Source: Methanomassiliicoccaceae archaeon UBA71 (lineage in GTDB: Archaea; Thermoplasmatota; Thermoplasmata; Methanomassiliicoccales; Methanomethylophilaceae). Taken from it: a stretch of DNA of 64,000 bases. The position numbers and the translations under genes were made by a program. Location of the stretch: NCBI GenBank assembly GCA_002504405.1, contig DARO01000012.1:1-64000 (forward strand), written 5' to 3'. Below are positions 34,701 through 43,401 of the stretch, piece after piece (within the stretch, counting starts at the first letter, position 1; each line of letters starts with the position of its first letter). The notes under the pieces are model-generated. The model was not told where the DNA came from and did no database searches. It was given only the letters and a program-made list of their open reading frames with translations.

Positions 34701-37283
34701 TTCGAAGTTGGCGACATGGTCGCCGCCGTCAGCCTGGCTACACATCCCATCCCGAACGGCGAGGCCGAGGCAAACGCCGAGAACAACTACATGTGGGAGG
34801 ATGCGGTCGGAGTGGCCAGGGAACATCGCGCCCACATCATGGTGGCAGTGTTCGGAAAAGAGGAGGACGCGATAGAGAAGGGGAAGCTCTACGCCAAGAT
34901 AATGGCCTCATGCTGCCTCCAGAGATATGCCACCGGCGTCTACATCAGAGGCGTGGTGCTCGAGCCCCGGCTCTATGAGGGGCTTGCCGACATGATGAAG
35001 GAGGGCGAGCTGCCCATATTCAACTGGATCTGGTTCGGCCTGTGGAGGGACGAAGGCGGGATGAACGCATACACCCGCGGAATGGAAGCGTTCGGAAAGG
35101 ATGAGATGGAGGTTCTGGGCACCGATGCCGAACCGGTCGACCTCAGGGACTTCCTGGCCGACCTCGCATCGTTCGTGCTGGAGAACGACGTGGAACTCCA
35201 CGACGGGGAGACCATCGGTTTCACCGATGATGACAAGCACAGTATCACCCGCAGCCCCGGGGTCGGTCTGTCAGAGGACCGCATGACGCTGAAGATCTCC
35301 TGGGAGTCGTCTGGAGAAGGCTCCGATGGCGGCGGCGGGAGCAGCGTTCCCCGGGAAGAGGAATCGGACGCCCCCGAAACCTACACGGCGGAGGAGATGA
35401 GGGCCATCGAGGAGCACATCCAACAGTACTTCGGAAAGTTTGAGAACGTGTTCCATGAACTCGGCTCCCCGGACATCCATGTGGACATCTGCATAGTGCC
35501 TCCTTCCGAAGAGAAGGACTACTACACCCTTGTCACCATGGGCATGGGTGCCCATCGGATGAATGTCCCCGAGGATATGGCCGAATACAAGCTGGAGCGG
35601 GCGGAACTGGCCATCTCCCTGCCCGGATATTGGAAGCTGAAGGGCGAGGACCTGAAAGACGAACAGTGGTACTGGCCCATCCGTCTGCTGAAGGTACTGG
35701 CCCGCCTGCCCATCGCCAGCGACACCTGGCTGGGATTCGGACACACCATGGACAACCTGGAGGACTTCGCAGAGGGGACGGAACTGTGTGCCGCGATGCT
35801 GATCAATCCCCAGAACACCGAAGACGGCAGCGATGTCTGTGTACTGCCGAACGGCGAGGACGTCAATTTCTATCAGGTGATCCCCCTCTACCGCGAGGAA
35901 TTGGAATACAAGATGGAGCATGACGCGGACGCCTTGCTGGACAGGATGGACGGCATCAGTTTCGTCACATACGGCACACGTCCCAACTCGATCGGCACGG
36001 ACGCCGTCGGCGGCGTTGCGGAAATGGACTGCGCCTACTATCGCCTGGAGACCGTTCTGGAGAAGGACCTTCCCGTGGATGAGATCAACGCCTACAACCA
36101 CATGGCCATCTACCTGCGCTGGTGCATGGAGCATGACCTGATGGGCGAAGAGTTCCTTGCGGAATACGGGGAGGTGGCGGAAAGGGTGAAGACGGATCCT
36201 TCCGGCGTGGACCTTCGGGAGTTCATCCGCGATGAGCTGGACGGGCAGCTGGTCGGCCCGATGTTCAACAAGATCGGCCGGGCCTTTGCATCATACTACT
36301 ATGGATGGGGTGACGCCCCATATTTCCCAAGCGACATCGACAACTACGCCATCGGCGTCATAGGGGCGGAACGCAACTATTCCGACGAAATCCAGGACGA
36401 AGCCTACCTGTTCATCCCATTTGACGAGACCTATTATCGTGACATGGCGGAGGTGATCGAAGAACGCTTCGAGAACTGGCAGAATCAGGAATTCGATCCG
36501 GACACGATGGAACCCTCTGAGCTGGCCAATGCCCTGATGGGGTATCTGGATTGCGAATGCTCATACTTCCCTTCCATGAAGGACGACGACCCCATCATGG
36601 CGGCCTACAGCTATGCCGAACGCGACGGCAGACATGAGGGTTTTGTGCCTGTGCTCATCAGGGCGGACGACGAAACCCTATGGGAGTGCCTGGTCATGAA
36701 CTCCGATCCGGACAGCGATGGTGAGGACGGCTATGCCTTCGACCCTGACAAGGTGGCCGAATACCGGAATGGGATGCTCTCCGATCCCGTCAAGGACGGC
36801 AAGGCGGTTCTGGAGGGACTGATAAGCATACGCAAAGCGGAAGCCGATGATGACGACGAGGACTGGGACGAGGAGACCGTGGGTGAGATGACCGGCGGCT
36901 ATGCCAACGACCGCTTCTCCAGCTATTGGGATGACGAAATGACCTGCCCGCTCATCCTGGCCAAGATTCCGGTGAAGAACCCCTGGGAGGTCTTCGCATA
37001 CCTGCCCTTCGGAAACTGGAACGATTGCCCCGATACGCCCGAGCTTATGGCCGCGTCCAAATACTGGTTCGAGCAGTACGGCGCGGTGCCTGCCGCCATG
37101 AGCCATGACGAGCTGGAGCTCCTGCTCCCGGCCCCCGTCCCCGAGGAGAGGGCCATGGATGCGGCGATGGGGCTGTACGGCTTCTGCCCCGATGTGGTCG
37201 ACCAGGGACCGGAGGATGCAACGGTGGGCGCTCTTGCCGATGTGCTGCGGCAATCCACGGTGTGGTATTTCTGGTGGGATTGA
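31731..37283 (+). CDS. 1850-residue multidomain poly-immunity-like protein
   Basis: Modules in order: an unnamed N-domain (1-160, MYIDKYWGNYIGGSDDSL); DUF2185/Imm33 (about 165-270); TPR (about 285-400); the unnamed module shared with the protein at 25784 (400-770); TPR (about 775-925); DUF4261 (about 945-1190); SUFU (about 1220-1420, SPDIHVDICIVPP); helical YNHMAIYLRWC domain (about 1440-1590); DUF4253 (C-terminus, ending WYFWWD). It unites nearly all modules of the two preceding proteins. Start ATG 31731, 2 nt after the previous stop. The first ~2.4 kb use more CGC/CGG and CTG codons than the neighbours and read like Firmicutes DNA. Stretches near the 3' end are identical in DNA to the gene at 25784. 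Confidence 0.82.
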   Translation: MYIDKYWGNYIGGSDDSLNLVAFLADQGKEEIPLNEIFSKIGLDRQNWDFHQTVEYLEFTHSDGVEMDFHFAIDVVTDLAAILLECSVSGSVDLHDLDEYNTPSRRIRITATVEEHNAMDRTLADFAQDPLSYDLHEMMGDEDIMEMARDVEALRKELYESAGRNRSFHVKAEDMKDLLPDWDGANGCIATNRITVEGCKVGFCYREKSDGDWDSGWRFTAGDESDEYMDDPNNSGIYGLNTICNDDPDIIPLLHTPAPCAFERDENGVFQQIKDWEPDEDEEDTDMDIMQQCQKWHENNEHHKIIEALEGIEDRTPEMDSQLARAYNNEADHRTPEGRAMLKKAIALLKPHEEYFEDDFYWNFRMGYSYYYLDQEGRALRYFEKALEARPDDEDTMQLIDGCEKSISLPQFSECFRERTEDWWETFAEMEAELRQMMDDDEDHTRGAEIVAQMQGSLNLVFDEISLEMGFNGEKHELVLTPEGDKVRLFELVQFRKRAPKEVLEHWNILVGRQPLRNIGLRTDDGYEVTGEDVRIWLEEQDENSFTISAYCEKLLPMLKEAEGRVWWMLTTLTDQVLGEIPHMRYIHGFDVLETPKPEPSILMQQLPDALKERGLDLSTDPESYLECYLGYEMEPDEDPDADWRMDVMAGSTCCMALINGYLNADDGFVDDLEADGVATGFFCYPLDTLREDEGAQRIFDFRDRLEEVFDTDEGREVLIITGGATGLYCGYVDFIAWDIMEALRMAKEFFEESDIPWANFHTFRRDAGTVPLKQPSDWELDETLTGMDYIPYDPKDPEPFYDQITKWNEEDEYTRCIQALNAVPEDWRDYRLTYALARALENYAILGDHNEGTPNYKGEKALLRAIEVLESVRDEGRDRAEWNMRMAYAYQYLHGQEEKSIPYAQRWAELDPEDEDAPAVIRECQKEIAKRAESEDEDESDHTGVFTGFVLLSKGEWDREQFIRDMKEKWDVAVDGYDASEDKSDDALVFEVGDMVAAVSLATHPIPNGEAEANAENNYMWEDAVGVAREHRAHIMVAVFGKEEDAIEKGKLYAKIMASCCLQRYATGVYIRGVVLEPRLYEGLADMMKEGELPIFNWIWFGLWRDEGGMNAYTRGMEAFGKDEMEVLGTDAEPVDLRDFLADLASFVLENDVELHDGETIGFTDDDKHSITRSPGVGLSEDRMTLKISWESSGEGSDGGGGSSVPREEESDAPETYTAEEMRAIEEHIQQYFGKFENVFHELGSPDIHVDICIVPPSEEKDYYTLVTMGMGAHRMNVPEDMAEYKLERAELAISLPGYWKLKGEDLKDEQWYWPIRLLKVLARLPIASDTWLGFGHTMDNLEDFAEGTELCAAMLINPQNTEDGSDVCVLPNGEDVNFYQVIPLYREELEYKMEHDADALLDRMDGISFVTYGTRPNSIGTDAVGGVAEMDCAYYRLETVLEKDLPVDEINAYNHMAIYLRWCMEHDLMGEEFLAEYGEVAERVKTDPSGVDLREFIRDELDGQLVGPMFNKIGRAFASYYYGWGDAPYFPSDIDNYAIGVIGAERNYSDEIQDEAYLFIPFDETYYRDMAEVIEERFENWQNQEFDPDTMEPSELANALMGYLDCECSYFPSMKDDDPIMAAYSYAERDGRHEGFVPVLIRADDETLWECLVMNSDPDSDGEDGYAFDPDKVAEYRNGMLSDPVKDGKAVLEGLISIRKAEADDDDEDWDEETVGEMTGGYANDRFSSYWDDEMTCPLILAKIPVKNPWEVFAYLPFGNWNDCPDTPELMAASKYWFEQYGAVPAAMSHDELELLLPAPVPEERAMDAAMGLYGFCPDVVDQGPEDATVGALADVLRQSTVWYFWWD

Positions 37284-37340
37284 CGGGAGCGGCCTGGAGG
37301 GGGAACGCCGCACCGAGAAGCGTGATGGAGGGACGATGAC

Positions 37341-38483
37341 ATGACGGAAGGAAACGAAGGATCCATGCTGGAATCCGCTCACAGCTGTCCTGTGTGCGGA
37401 ACCCCGTTGAGATACGAGGGCCTCTGCTGGAGATGCAGAGCCGAGAGGGAACGCGAGGATGCGAGACGGTGGTCACCTGAGACCGTAGCGGAAAAGCAGA
37501 GGTCCGTCACAGAGAACATCGAGGCCGTAGGGGATTTCAGAGATCCGGTGTTCTCCGATTTCTGGAAGCTGCTCGGGTATCATGACGCCATCGCGCCCGA
37601 CATGCAGAGGGCGGCGTTGGACAGAGGCGTGTTCTATCCCAGCGAGATCTATTACAGGGCACCCGACGACGTCAGGGACGGTTTGATCTCGGCACTGATG
37701 GGAACCGAGGACCCCCAGGAGGCCAATCAGCTGATGATGTGCCTGGCGATGCAGGGTGACGACAGGGCGCTGGAGGTCCTGCTCGAACTCGAGAATAATC
37801 CTCGTCCGTGGATGAGCAGTCTGTTCGTCGGCCCGTCGGTGTATGCTCAGTGCGGGGGATGGACCTTCGATGAAGATGGACGCAGGTTGGAGCTCAACTA
37901 CGCAAGGTGCCATCCCATGGTGGACGGCGACGATCCGGATGCATCCCCGGTACGCATCGGGCTCCTGCGGGACGATGTGTGTCCGCACTGCGGCGGGAGG
38001 ATGGTCGACATCCTGAGAATGGATTGCGATGACGGACGTCTCGGCTTCCTCGGAATCGATGGGATCCTGACGGCGACGTGCTGCCCCAGCTGCGTCGGAT
38101 TGCTGAAAGGAGCCGCGTTCAGCAGGTACACCACGGACGGCGGCAGCGAACCCCTGCCGTCGGAACTGTTCGACGGCAGCGACAGCATCGACTGCTATCT
38201 GAGGCCCGAGGACTACGAGCGTCTGTCCGGGAACCGTCTGACCCTGTCGGAGGAGGATGTGCCACTCTTCTACGGGAGGGTAAGCGACGATGTCGACACC
38301 GTGGGCGGATTCGCCAACTGGGTACAGGACTGGGAATACACGGAATGCCCGGACTGCGGCAGACCGATGCGGTACCTGGAGCAGATACAGTGGTGCACCC
38401 TGATAGACGGGATGGAGGGGACGCTTTACATAGAGGTCTGTCCCGACTGCAGGATGGTCTCGATGCAGCACCAGCAGACATGA
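37341..38483 (+). CDS. Zinc-ribbon protein of the immunity array, unnamed family
   Basis: 380 residues with three Cys-pair zinc sites: CPVCGTPLRYEGLCWRC at the N-terminus, CPHCGGRM in the middle (about residue 214) and CPDCGRPM with a later CPDC near the C-terminus. The central part contains short helical-repeat-like sequence (LMMCLAMQGDDRALEVLLELE). Similar large cysteine-rich proteins occur in gut Firmicutes; I cannot name the family. It is the first gene after the three giants, separated by 57 nt. Confidence 0.65.
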   Translation: MTEGNEGSMLESAHSCPVCGTPLRYEGLCWRCRAEREREDARRWSPETVAEKQRSVTENIEAVGDFRDPVFSDFWKLLGYHDAIAPDMQRAALDRGVFYPSEIYYRAPDDVRDGLISALMGTEDPQEANQLMMCLAMQGDDRALEVLLELENNPRPWMSSLFVGPSVYAQCGGWTFDEDGRRLELNYARCHPMVDGDDPDASPVRIGLLRDDVCPHCGGRMVDILRMDCDDGRLGFLGIDGILTATCCPSCVGLLKGAAFSRYTTDGGSEPLPSELFDGSDSIDCYLRPEDYERLSGNRLTLSEEDVPLFYGRVSDDVDTVGGFANWVQDWEYTECPDCGRPMRYLEQIQWCTLIDGMEGTLYIEVCPDCRMVSMQHQQT

Positions 38484-38492
38484 GGTCCCGAT

Positions 38493-39398
38493 ATGAGCGG
38501 ACAGAAACACCCATCTGACATCTTCGAGGAGATGCTTGCCTACCTCTGGGACGGACTCGGCCTGGAGGGGAGAGGCTGGAAGCGTCTGAAGAAGGGCGAC
38601 TTCAAAAAGAGGATGAGGGACGGACCGACCTACAACATCTGGTTTCAGCGTAGCCACTACAACTACATAGACCACGAGATCGGCCACGGGAATGTGGAGG
38701 TGGGCTTCTCCTGCGTAATCGTGCAGGGGGATGACACCCTCTACTCTTTCAGGATAGAGCCGACGACAGGCGGTTCGTTCTTCCGGATGCTGACAGAGGA
38801 TCTGCAGCTGGACACCGAGAAGCTGGACACCTTCCTGCCACTGATCAGAGCCCACTACCTCGACTTCATCGACCGCTTCGAGGTAGACCCTGTGGAGGCA
38901 TTGCAGCCGGTCTGCGCCCCCTTCACCGAGGCGGAGGACTACAGCTGGTTCATCGGTGTGCGGGAACGGATGGTGGAACTGTACGGAACGGCGGAGCAGC
39001 TGGAGGAGTACCGCCGTCAGGCGGAATTGCGCGGAACGCCGGAGTGCAGGGCGAAGACCCATACCGGAAAGCTGCTGTTCTACCAGTCCCATGCTGAGGA
39101 TGTGGATCATGCCTGGGCGGCGAGCCGTACCCGGAAGGAGCTGGACGCCATAGTGGAGAAACAGGTCCGTGCCAAGAAGCTGAACGGCGGCTGGGATGAG
39201 ATCGAGGAGGCATGCTACGACCTCTACCTTAGGGAGGAGGACATGGAGAGGAGGACCTTCAGGGCGTGGTACATCATGGTCGATCACTATAATCAGCCGG
39301 ATGACGAGGTCAAGGAATTCATGAACAATCTGTTCCCGGACATGAGGAATAGGGGAAAGGAAGAGGACATCGCGGAAGGCCAGGGGTCACGGTCATGA
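38493..39398 (+). CDS. Immunity-like protein, DUF4304-like N-terminus (tentative)
   Basis: 301 residues. The N-terminal part (residues 15-110) has a GWKRLKKGDFKKRM start, IWFQRSHYNYID and a following beta-sheet pattern, reminiscent of DUF4304, a family found in immunity loci. The C-terminal half is helical and charged, with no named match. Nine nt separate it from the previous stop, and the next gene overlaps by 4 bp. Confidence 0.5.
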   Translation: MSGQKHPSDIFEEMLAYLWDGLGLEGRGWKRLKKGDFKKRMRDGPTYNIWFQRSHYNYIDHEIGHGNVEVGFSCVIVQGDDTLYSFRIEPTTGGSFFRMLTEDLQLDTEKLDTFLPLIRAHYLDFIDRFEVDPVEALQPVCAPFTEAEDYSWFIGVRERMVELYGTAEQLEEYRRQAELRGTPECRAKTHTGKLLFYQSHAEDVDHAWAASRTRKELDAIVEKQVRAKKLNGGWDEIEEACYDLYLREEDMERRTFRAWYIMVDHYNQPDDEVKEFMNNLFPDMRNRGKEEDIAEGQGSRS

Positions 39399-39712
39399 AG
39401 GATGCCGACAGCATATCGGAGGAGATCAGAACCTGTGCCGCCCGTCCCGAGGTCGATGACGTCCCGTGGCACCGGCTCACCGCCGCCTATGGGCGGGGGA
39501 CGGATCTTCCGGCTCACCGGGCTGTGCTGGAGCGGATGCCCATCAGCTTGTCACTGAAGGATGGATATCCCTACCATGCCCTGTGTCTAGAAGATGGAAC
39601 CATTGTCACGGGGAGGGACCGGAGTTTGAAGAAACAACGGAGGTTGCCCCTTCTTTTCGAGTTTTTCTGCAAATGCTCTGCAATGGCGAGTTGGATTTGT
39701 AATAAGGAGTGA
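39395..39712 (+). pseudogene. Chimeric, frameshifted immunity gene remnant
   Basis: The first ~35 codons read like a HEAT-type immunity-family start (RPEVDDVPWHRLTAAYGRG). The middle (DGYPYHALCLEDGTIVTG) then passes near 39615 into a shifted frame reading GPEFEETTEVAPSFRVFLQML and CNGELDL, which ends at 39702 and resembles the tail of a SUKH-type immunity protein. The formal frame ends at 39712. It is best explained as two immunity-gene fragments joined and then frameshifted. Confidence 0.45.
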
Positions 39713-39716
39713 GACC

Positions 39717-40337
39717 ATGACATCCATAGACTTTCTGAACAAGGTGCATAAAAGCCTGGACTCGCAGGAATATAGCCTCTCTTATTCCCCGGCCAAGTCC
39801 AAGAATTTCATGCTGTACTGCAATGGCAAATTCATCGGCGGCCTGTTCGATGAGGAACTGTGCTTCGTTTACGCCGACAGTGTGAGCGAGCTGCTTGGAC
39901 AGCCGGAACCCGTCTATCGCGGCTATTCCAGCACCGCCCAGCACAGGATGCTGGTGATCCCGGAGGAGCACTGGGCGAAGGCGCTGAAACTGCTCTATAC
40001 CGAGAAATTTGACTGGAGCCGTTTGGTGTACGACATAACATACACCAGCATTGGCGCGGCTGTGGTGGAGGATTTCTACGACGAGAACGTGGTATTCCTG
40101 CGCTTCTGCTTTGAAAAGGAATTGCTGAAAGAGAACCCTCTGGACCGGCAGGGCCGTATCCTGCGGATGGTCTACATCAACCAGGACTTGACAAATACCG
40201 GTAAGAATTTGTTTCCTGAGTTGCTGGAAAAGTTCCTTGCATTTTATGATCGGAAAGGAAAAACCAGTCTGGAAACCATGCCGAATCGGTGGTACACCGC
40301 GCTGGAGAAGGAGTACCGCAGCCAGATATCGGGATAA
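39717..40337 (+). CDS. Immunity-array protein with TfoX-N-like region (tentative)
   Basis: 206 residues. Residues 25-85 (FMLYCNGKFIGGLFDEELCFVYADS and later RMLVIPEEHW) follow the strand pattern of TfoX N-terminal-like domains. The rest has no match I know. AAGGAGTGAGACC precedes ATG 39717, a bacterial-style ribosome binding site. Codons rich in CTG/GAA/CGG resemble gut Firmicutes. Confidence 0.5.
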   Translation: MTSIDFLNKVHKSLDSQEYSLSYSPAKSKNFMLYCNGKFIGGLFDEELCFVYADSVSELLGQPEPVYRGYSSTAQHRMLVIPEEHWAKALKLLYTEKFDWSRLVYDITYTSIGAAVVEDFYDENVVFLRFCFEKELLKENPLDRQGRILRMVYINQDLTNTGKNLFPELLEKFLAFYDRKGKTSLETMPNRWYTALEKEYRSQISG

Positions 40338-40349
40338 GGGGGCGACGAC

Positions 40350-40916
40350 ATGGCCGGTACAACGACATGGGGTGGGATTAGGAAGAAGCTGGAGAAGGAC
40401 TACCTGTGTCCTGCTCTCCGCGGACACATCCAATACTACGCCACCAGTTACGACGACGGCGCCGGCCACGGCAGGGCCGCCATCAGACTGGACGGAGTCG
40501 AGATACTGAGGAGCGACTACTACGCCTACATAGATGAACTGTGGACAAGGTACAACCATCTGCGCTCCACGACAATGGTGGGCCGGGACTCAGCAAAAGA
40601 GGCGATCGACCTCGCTCATGCCAATGCGCTGGATCAGGGGACCTTCGATCAGATAGTCTTCTACGACGCGTTTTCCATCTTTGACAACCAGAGCATCGAG
40701 AAGAGCGTCGTCAGCGAGAATCCCCTTGTCCGCATCTTCGCCCTCCTGGACCGCAGGCTGGGGAAGCGCCGCCTGCTTACCATGGAGGAATCCATGGAAC
40801 GGGAACTGCACTGGGTGAGGATGTTCTATGTGATCCGGATGCGGGCCGAAGGGCTATGGAGAGAGAATGACGTTCCGGAGGAACCACGATGTCACAGATC
40901 GCATCATTTTATCTAA
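40350..40916 (+). CDS. SF0329-family protein
   Basis: 188 residues. The opening WGGIRKKLEKDYLCPALRGHIQYYATSY and the later LLDRRLGKRRLLTMEESME are characteristic of the SF0329 family of Firmicutes and gut-associated elements, whose function is unknown. It sits 12 nt after the previous gene and overlaps the next by 28 nt. Confidence 0.65.
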   Translation: MAGTTTWGGIRKKLEKDYLCPALRGHIQYYATSYDDGAGHGRAAIRLDGVEILRSDYYAYIDELWTRYNHLRSTTMVGRDSAKEAIDLAHANALDQGTFDQIVFYDAFSIFDNQSIEKSVVSENPLVRIFALLDRRLGKRRLLTMEESMERELHWVRMFYVIRMRAEGLWRENDVPEEPRCHRSHHFI

Positions 40917-41248
40917 TCAAAGAGGGCTGGCGGCAGGAACTGTCCAACGGTGACTGCTCCGGCGAGGTTTACATGGCCATATGGGACTGGTGCGAGTGCG
41001 AACTGGACCTGGATGTCCGTTTCCCCGCCCCCCAGACTGAGGACACCCTGGACTGCGCCTTACTGGAGGGGAAGCTGGCGTCTGCCCTGCTGACGGCTCT
41101 ACGGGAGCAGGACATCCCGGAGCTGGCCGCCAGAATCGCACCGGACTGGGACCTCCCCGCCGAGGTGGTGCGGGACGGATTGGAAACGTTGCGCTCCCAT
41201 CTGGAGCTGGTGCAGGGCGACACTGCCCTACTGTATGAAATGGTATGA
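40889..41248 (+). CDS. Small immunity-array protein, unknown
   Basis: 119 residues, acidic, with IASFYLIKEGWRQELS at the start and a Leu/Ala-rich helical second half. Start ATG 40889, inside the end of the SF0329 gene and preceded by GGAGGAACC. No family recognised. The ~95 nt after it contain only a 27-codon open frame (41260-41343) that I do not call. Confidence 0.5.
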   Translation: MSQIASFYLIKEGWRQELSNGDCSGEVYMAIWDWCECELDLDVRFPAPQTEDTLDCALLEGKLASALLTALREQDIPELAARIAPDWDLPAEVVRDGLETLRSHLELVQGDTALLYEMV

Positions 41249-41345
41249 GAATGAGGAGATGTCGGTTTTAACGGAAGTGAGAACGAGCTGCTGGACAGGA
41301 AGAGTGAGCGCTGTACATTCAGATAACTGGAAAGAGGCATGACAT

Positions 41346-41519
41346 ATGAGCATCTGTTGGTGGTTTTTGATTCCAGCTATTGTTTTAGCAGCCTTTTCTG
41401 GCTCAATAGATACGGCTTTAAAAGCCAATGGAGAACTAAAGAAAGTAATTTTAGTTTTTTCTGTGGGTATGATGTTCGTGTGCGGCATCGCAATCATAGC
41501 TTCCCTACTTGCGAAATGA
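41346..41519 (+). CDS. Small two-helix membrane protein
   Basis: 57 residues from ATG 41346. Two hydrophobic segments (residues 4-22 and 33-55) around a short charged loop (IDTALKANGELKK). The DNA is much AT-richer than the surroundings and has bacterial-looking codons. It is a probable membrane protein of unknown role; GAAAGAGG at 41329-41336 is a ribosome binding site. Confidence 0.55.
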   Translation: MSICWWFLIPAIVLAAFSGSIDTALKANGELKKVILVFSVGMMFVCGIAIIASLLAK

Positions 41520-41559
41520 GTGTAAACTATTGCTGAAAACAGAAAAAGGAGGCATCATC

Positions 41560-42339
41560 ATGGGACTCGACATCTACGCCGGGACACTGACCCGGTACTA
41601 TTCTCACAACTGGAAGACCGTTGTTCAGCAATGGGCGGAGGAGAACGGATTCGGTTTTCAAAAGATCACGCCGGATGGAGAAGCCGCCGACAACGAGGAA
41701 GAGATGCCCCCAGCAGAGGTCCAAGCGGCGGTGGAGAACTGGCGGGATCAAATATTGAGCGCCATTTCTCGGCCGGGCCAGCCCCCCTTCACTCCCTGGC
41801 CGGAGGACAATGAGAAGCCCTATTACACCGACAAGCCGGATTGGGATGCCTTCGGCGCCATGCTGCTGGTGGCCGCCTGCCATACATACGGTGAGCCGGT
41901 ACCTCACACCGTGGAGAAGGGCTGGAACTTCGGGGAGCATCCTCTGGTCGCCCGTCTTGCATCAGACGAGAAGCGGGTGTGGTCCCTGTTCCGTGGGGCC
42001 ACCTGGTGGCTGCCTCTGGCGGATGCCTTCTTCTTTCAGGCACCTCTGCCCACCGATAACACTGCCACCATCAGCACGGTTGGCGGACTGCGGAAAGAGC
42101 TGGAGAAGCTGAACCAGCTGGCGTGGCAGGCCGATGAGGATACCATCACCGATTGGGCAGACACCGAGGGATACCCGATAGACGTAACCATAGACACGGA
42201 TGGACTTTACAGCAAGGCGGACATCCCGGAGCACACCCAGTACGACACCCAATCCCTGGCCAAGTACGCCTTCTCCATGTTCTGGCAGGCCATGCGGTTT
42301 GCTGAGGAACAACAGGTGCCCATCCTGCTGGATTATTGA
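41560..42339 (+). CDS. Immunity-array protein, MGLDIYAGTLTRYY family
   Basis: 259 residues from ATG 41560, preceded by AAAAAGGAGG, a perfect bacterial Shine-Dalgarno. A longer in-frame start (41509) overlaps the upstream membrane gene and is unlikely. Starts MGLDIYAGTLTRYYSHNW; rich in Trp and acidic residues, soluble. I have seen this start in proteins of gut Clostridia but cannot attach a family name. Codon use is Firmicutes-like. Confidence 0.6.
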   Translation: MGLDIYAGTLTRYYSHNWKTVVQQWAEENGFGFQKITPDGEAADNEEEMPPAEVQAAVENWRDQILSAISRPGQPPFTPWPEDNEKPYYTDKPDWDAFGAMLLVAACHTYGEPVPHTVEKGWNFGEHPLVARLASDEKRVWSLFRGATWWLPLADAFFFQAPLPTDNTATISTVGGLRKELEKLNQLAWQADEDTITDWADTEGYPIDVTIDTDGLYSKADIPEHTQYDTQSLAKYAFSMFWQAMRFAEEQQVPILLDY

Positions 42340-42506
42340 GGAACATTCGTCATGTTATACGGGTCATGGAGCAAAAATGCCCAGCGCACATCTTCATGGA
42401 AGACCTGGACAATCAGTGGATCGACCAGGGCCGGAGAAGAAGCGCTGGGTGCATCAGACAAGGGGAATCGAAGCCGCCTGAATCGGGAGATGTGGAGGAT
42501 GACACT

Positions 42507-42869
42507 ATGAAACTGTACGAATACTGGCTTGGGCTGCATCCCCTCGATTGGGAATTCTGCTTTATGCCTGTGCAGACCTATAAAAACTTCATCACAGAGC
42601 AGTATCATAAAAACCCTGCTTTTTACAATATATCGGCGGGTTCTATCGAGGAGGTGTTGGCACACATCGATGACATTCTATCTGCGGCCATGGAGAATTG
42701 GAGTAAAACCACGAACCATGCTGCCTTGCGTTGCCCCCCGATGATCTTTCCTGTCCCAAAGGGACAGGAGAGCAATGTAACGGAATTCGCAATCATTCTC
42801 AAGATGGATGATGACGGAGACACAATAGTCTATTCGCCAATTCCATTACCCCATTTGGAAAACCAATAA
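42507..42869 (+). CDS. Small immunity-array protein, unknown
   Basis: 120 residues from ATG 42507 with GGAGG at 42494-42498. Opens MKLYEYWLGLHPLDWEFCFM, with a beta-rich end (EFAIILKMDDDGDTIVYSP). No family recognised. The 167 nt before it hold short open frames in two registers that look like the remains of another gene. Confidence 0.5.
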   Translation: MKLYEYWLGLHPLDWEFCFMPVQTYKNFITEQYHKNPAFYNISAGSIEEVLAHIDDILSAAMENWSKTTNHAALRCPPMIFPVPKGQESNVTEFAIILKMDDDGDTIVYSPIPLPHLENQ

Positions 42870-42881
42870 AGAGGCGCAGAG

Positions 42882-43385
42882 ATGAAACTGAATTGTAAAC
42901 GCATTGATTTTACATATACACCCGGTGAGGAAATCTTCACCTTTCCCGATGAATCGGGACTGCCCTTTCTCTTCGATGTAGAGGAAGAACTGACCGGCGA
43001 TTCTACCGCCATGGATGCGGTGGGAGAAATGCTGGATGAGGCGGAGAAATTGGCGGAGAAGGCCAAAGCCGCCATCAAGGCGGCGTTGGCGGACGAGGAC
43101 AGCCGCTACCATGGCGTCGTGACATTTTTCATGGAGTTCCATCGGGACGATCTAGGCCCGGATATTGCGGCGGAACTTTTTCCGGGAACCGACCCGGCCA
43201 AGCTGTCCTTTGCCGAGATGGTGGACTTTTTGAAGCTCAAGCGGTTCGGCAGTCTGGTGGATGACGAGATGGATCAACAAGTTTTCATTATGGATCTGTC
43301 CTTCAACCCGGAGATCACCGACGAGCTGATGGTGATCTACTTCGATCTGAACAAGGAATTTTTCTGTATCACACACGAGAGCTGA
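42882..43385 (+). CDS. DUF2004-like immunity-array protein
   Basis: 167 residues. The C-terminal half matches the DUF2004 pattern: SFAEMVDFLKLKRFGSLVDD, then FIMDLSFNPEITDELMVIYFD and a final ITHES. The N-terminal ~65 residues are a separate small beta/helix segment. GAGGCGCAGAG precedes ATG 42882. Function unknown; DUF2004 proteins often occur in immunity-type clusters. Confidence 0.6.
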   Translation: MKLNCKRIDFTYTPGEEIFTFPDESGLPFLFDVEEELTGDSTAMDAVGEMLDEAEKLAEKAKAAIKAALADEDSRYHGVVTFFMEFHRDDLGPDIAAELFPGTDPAKLSFAEMVDFLKLKRFGSLVDDEMDQQVFIMDLSFNPEITDELMVIYFDLNKEFFCITHES

Positions 43386-43401
43386 GCAAAGAGGGCCATC
43401 T

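Noticed and set aside
42351..42506. Short frames between 42340 and 42506
   Set aside because: Two registers give about 50 codons each without a family pattern; probably remnants, too weak to call.
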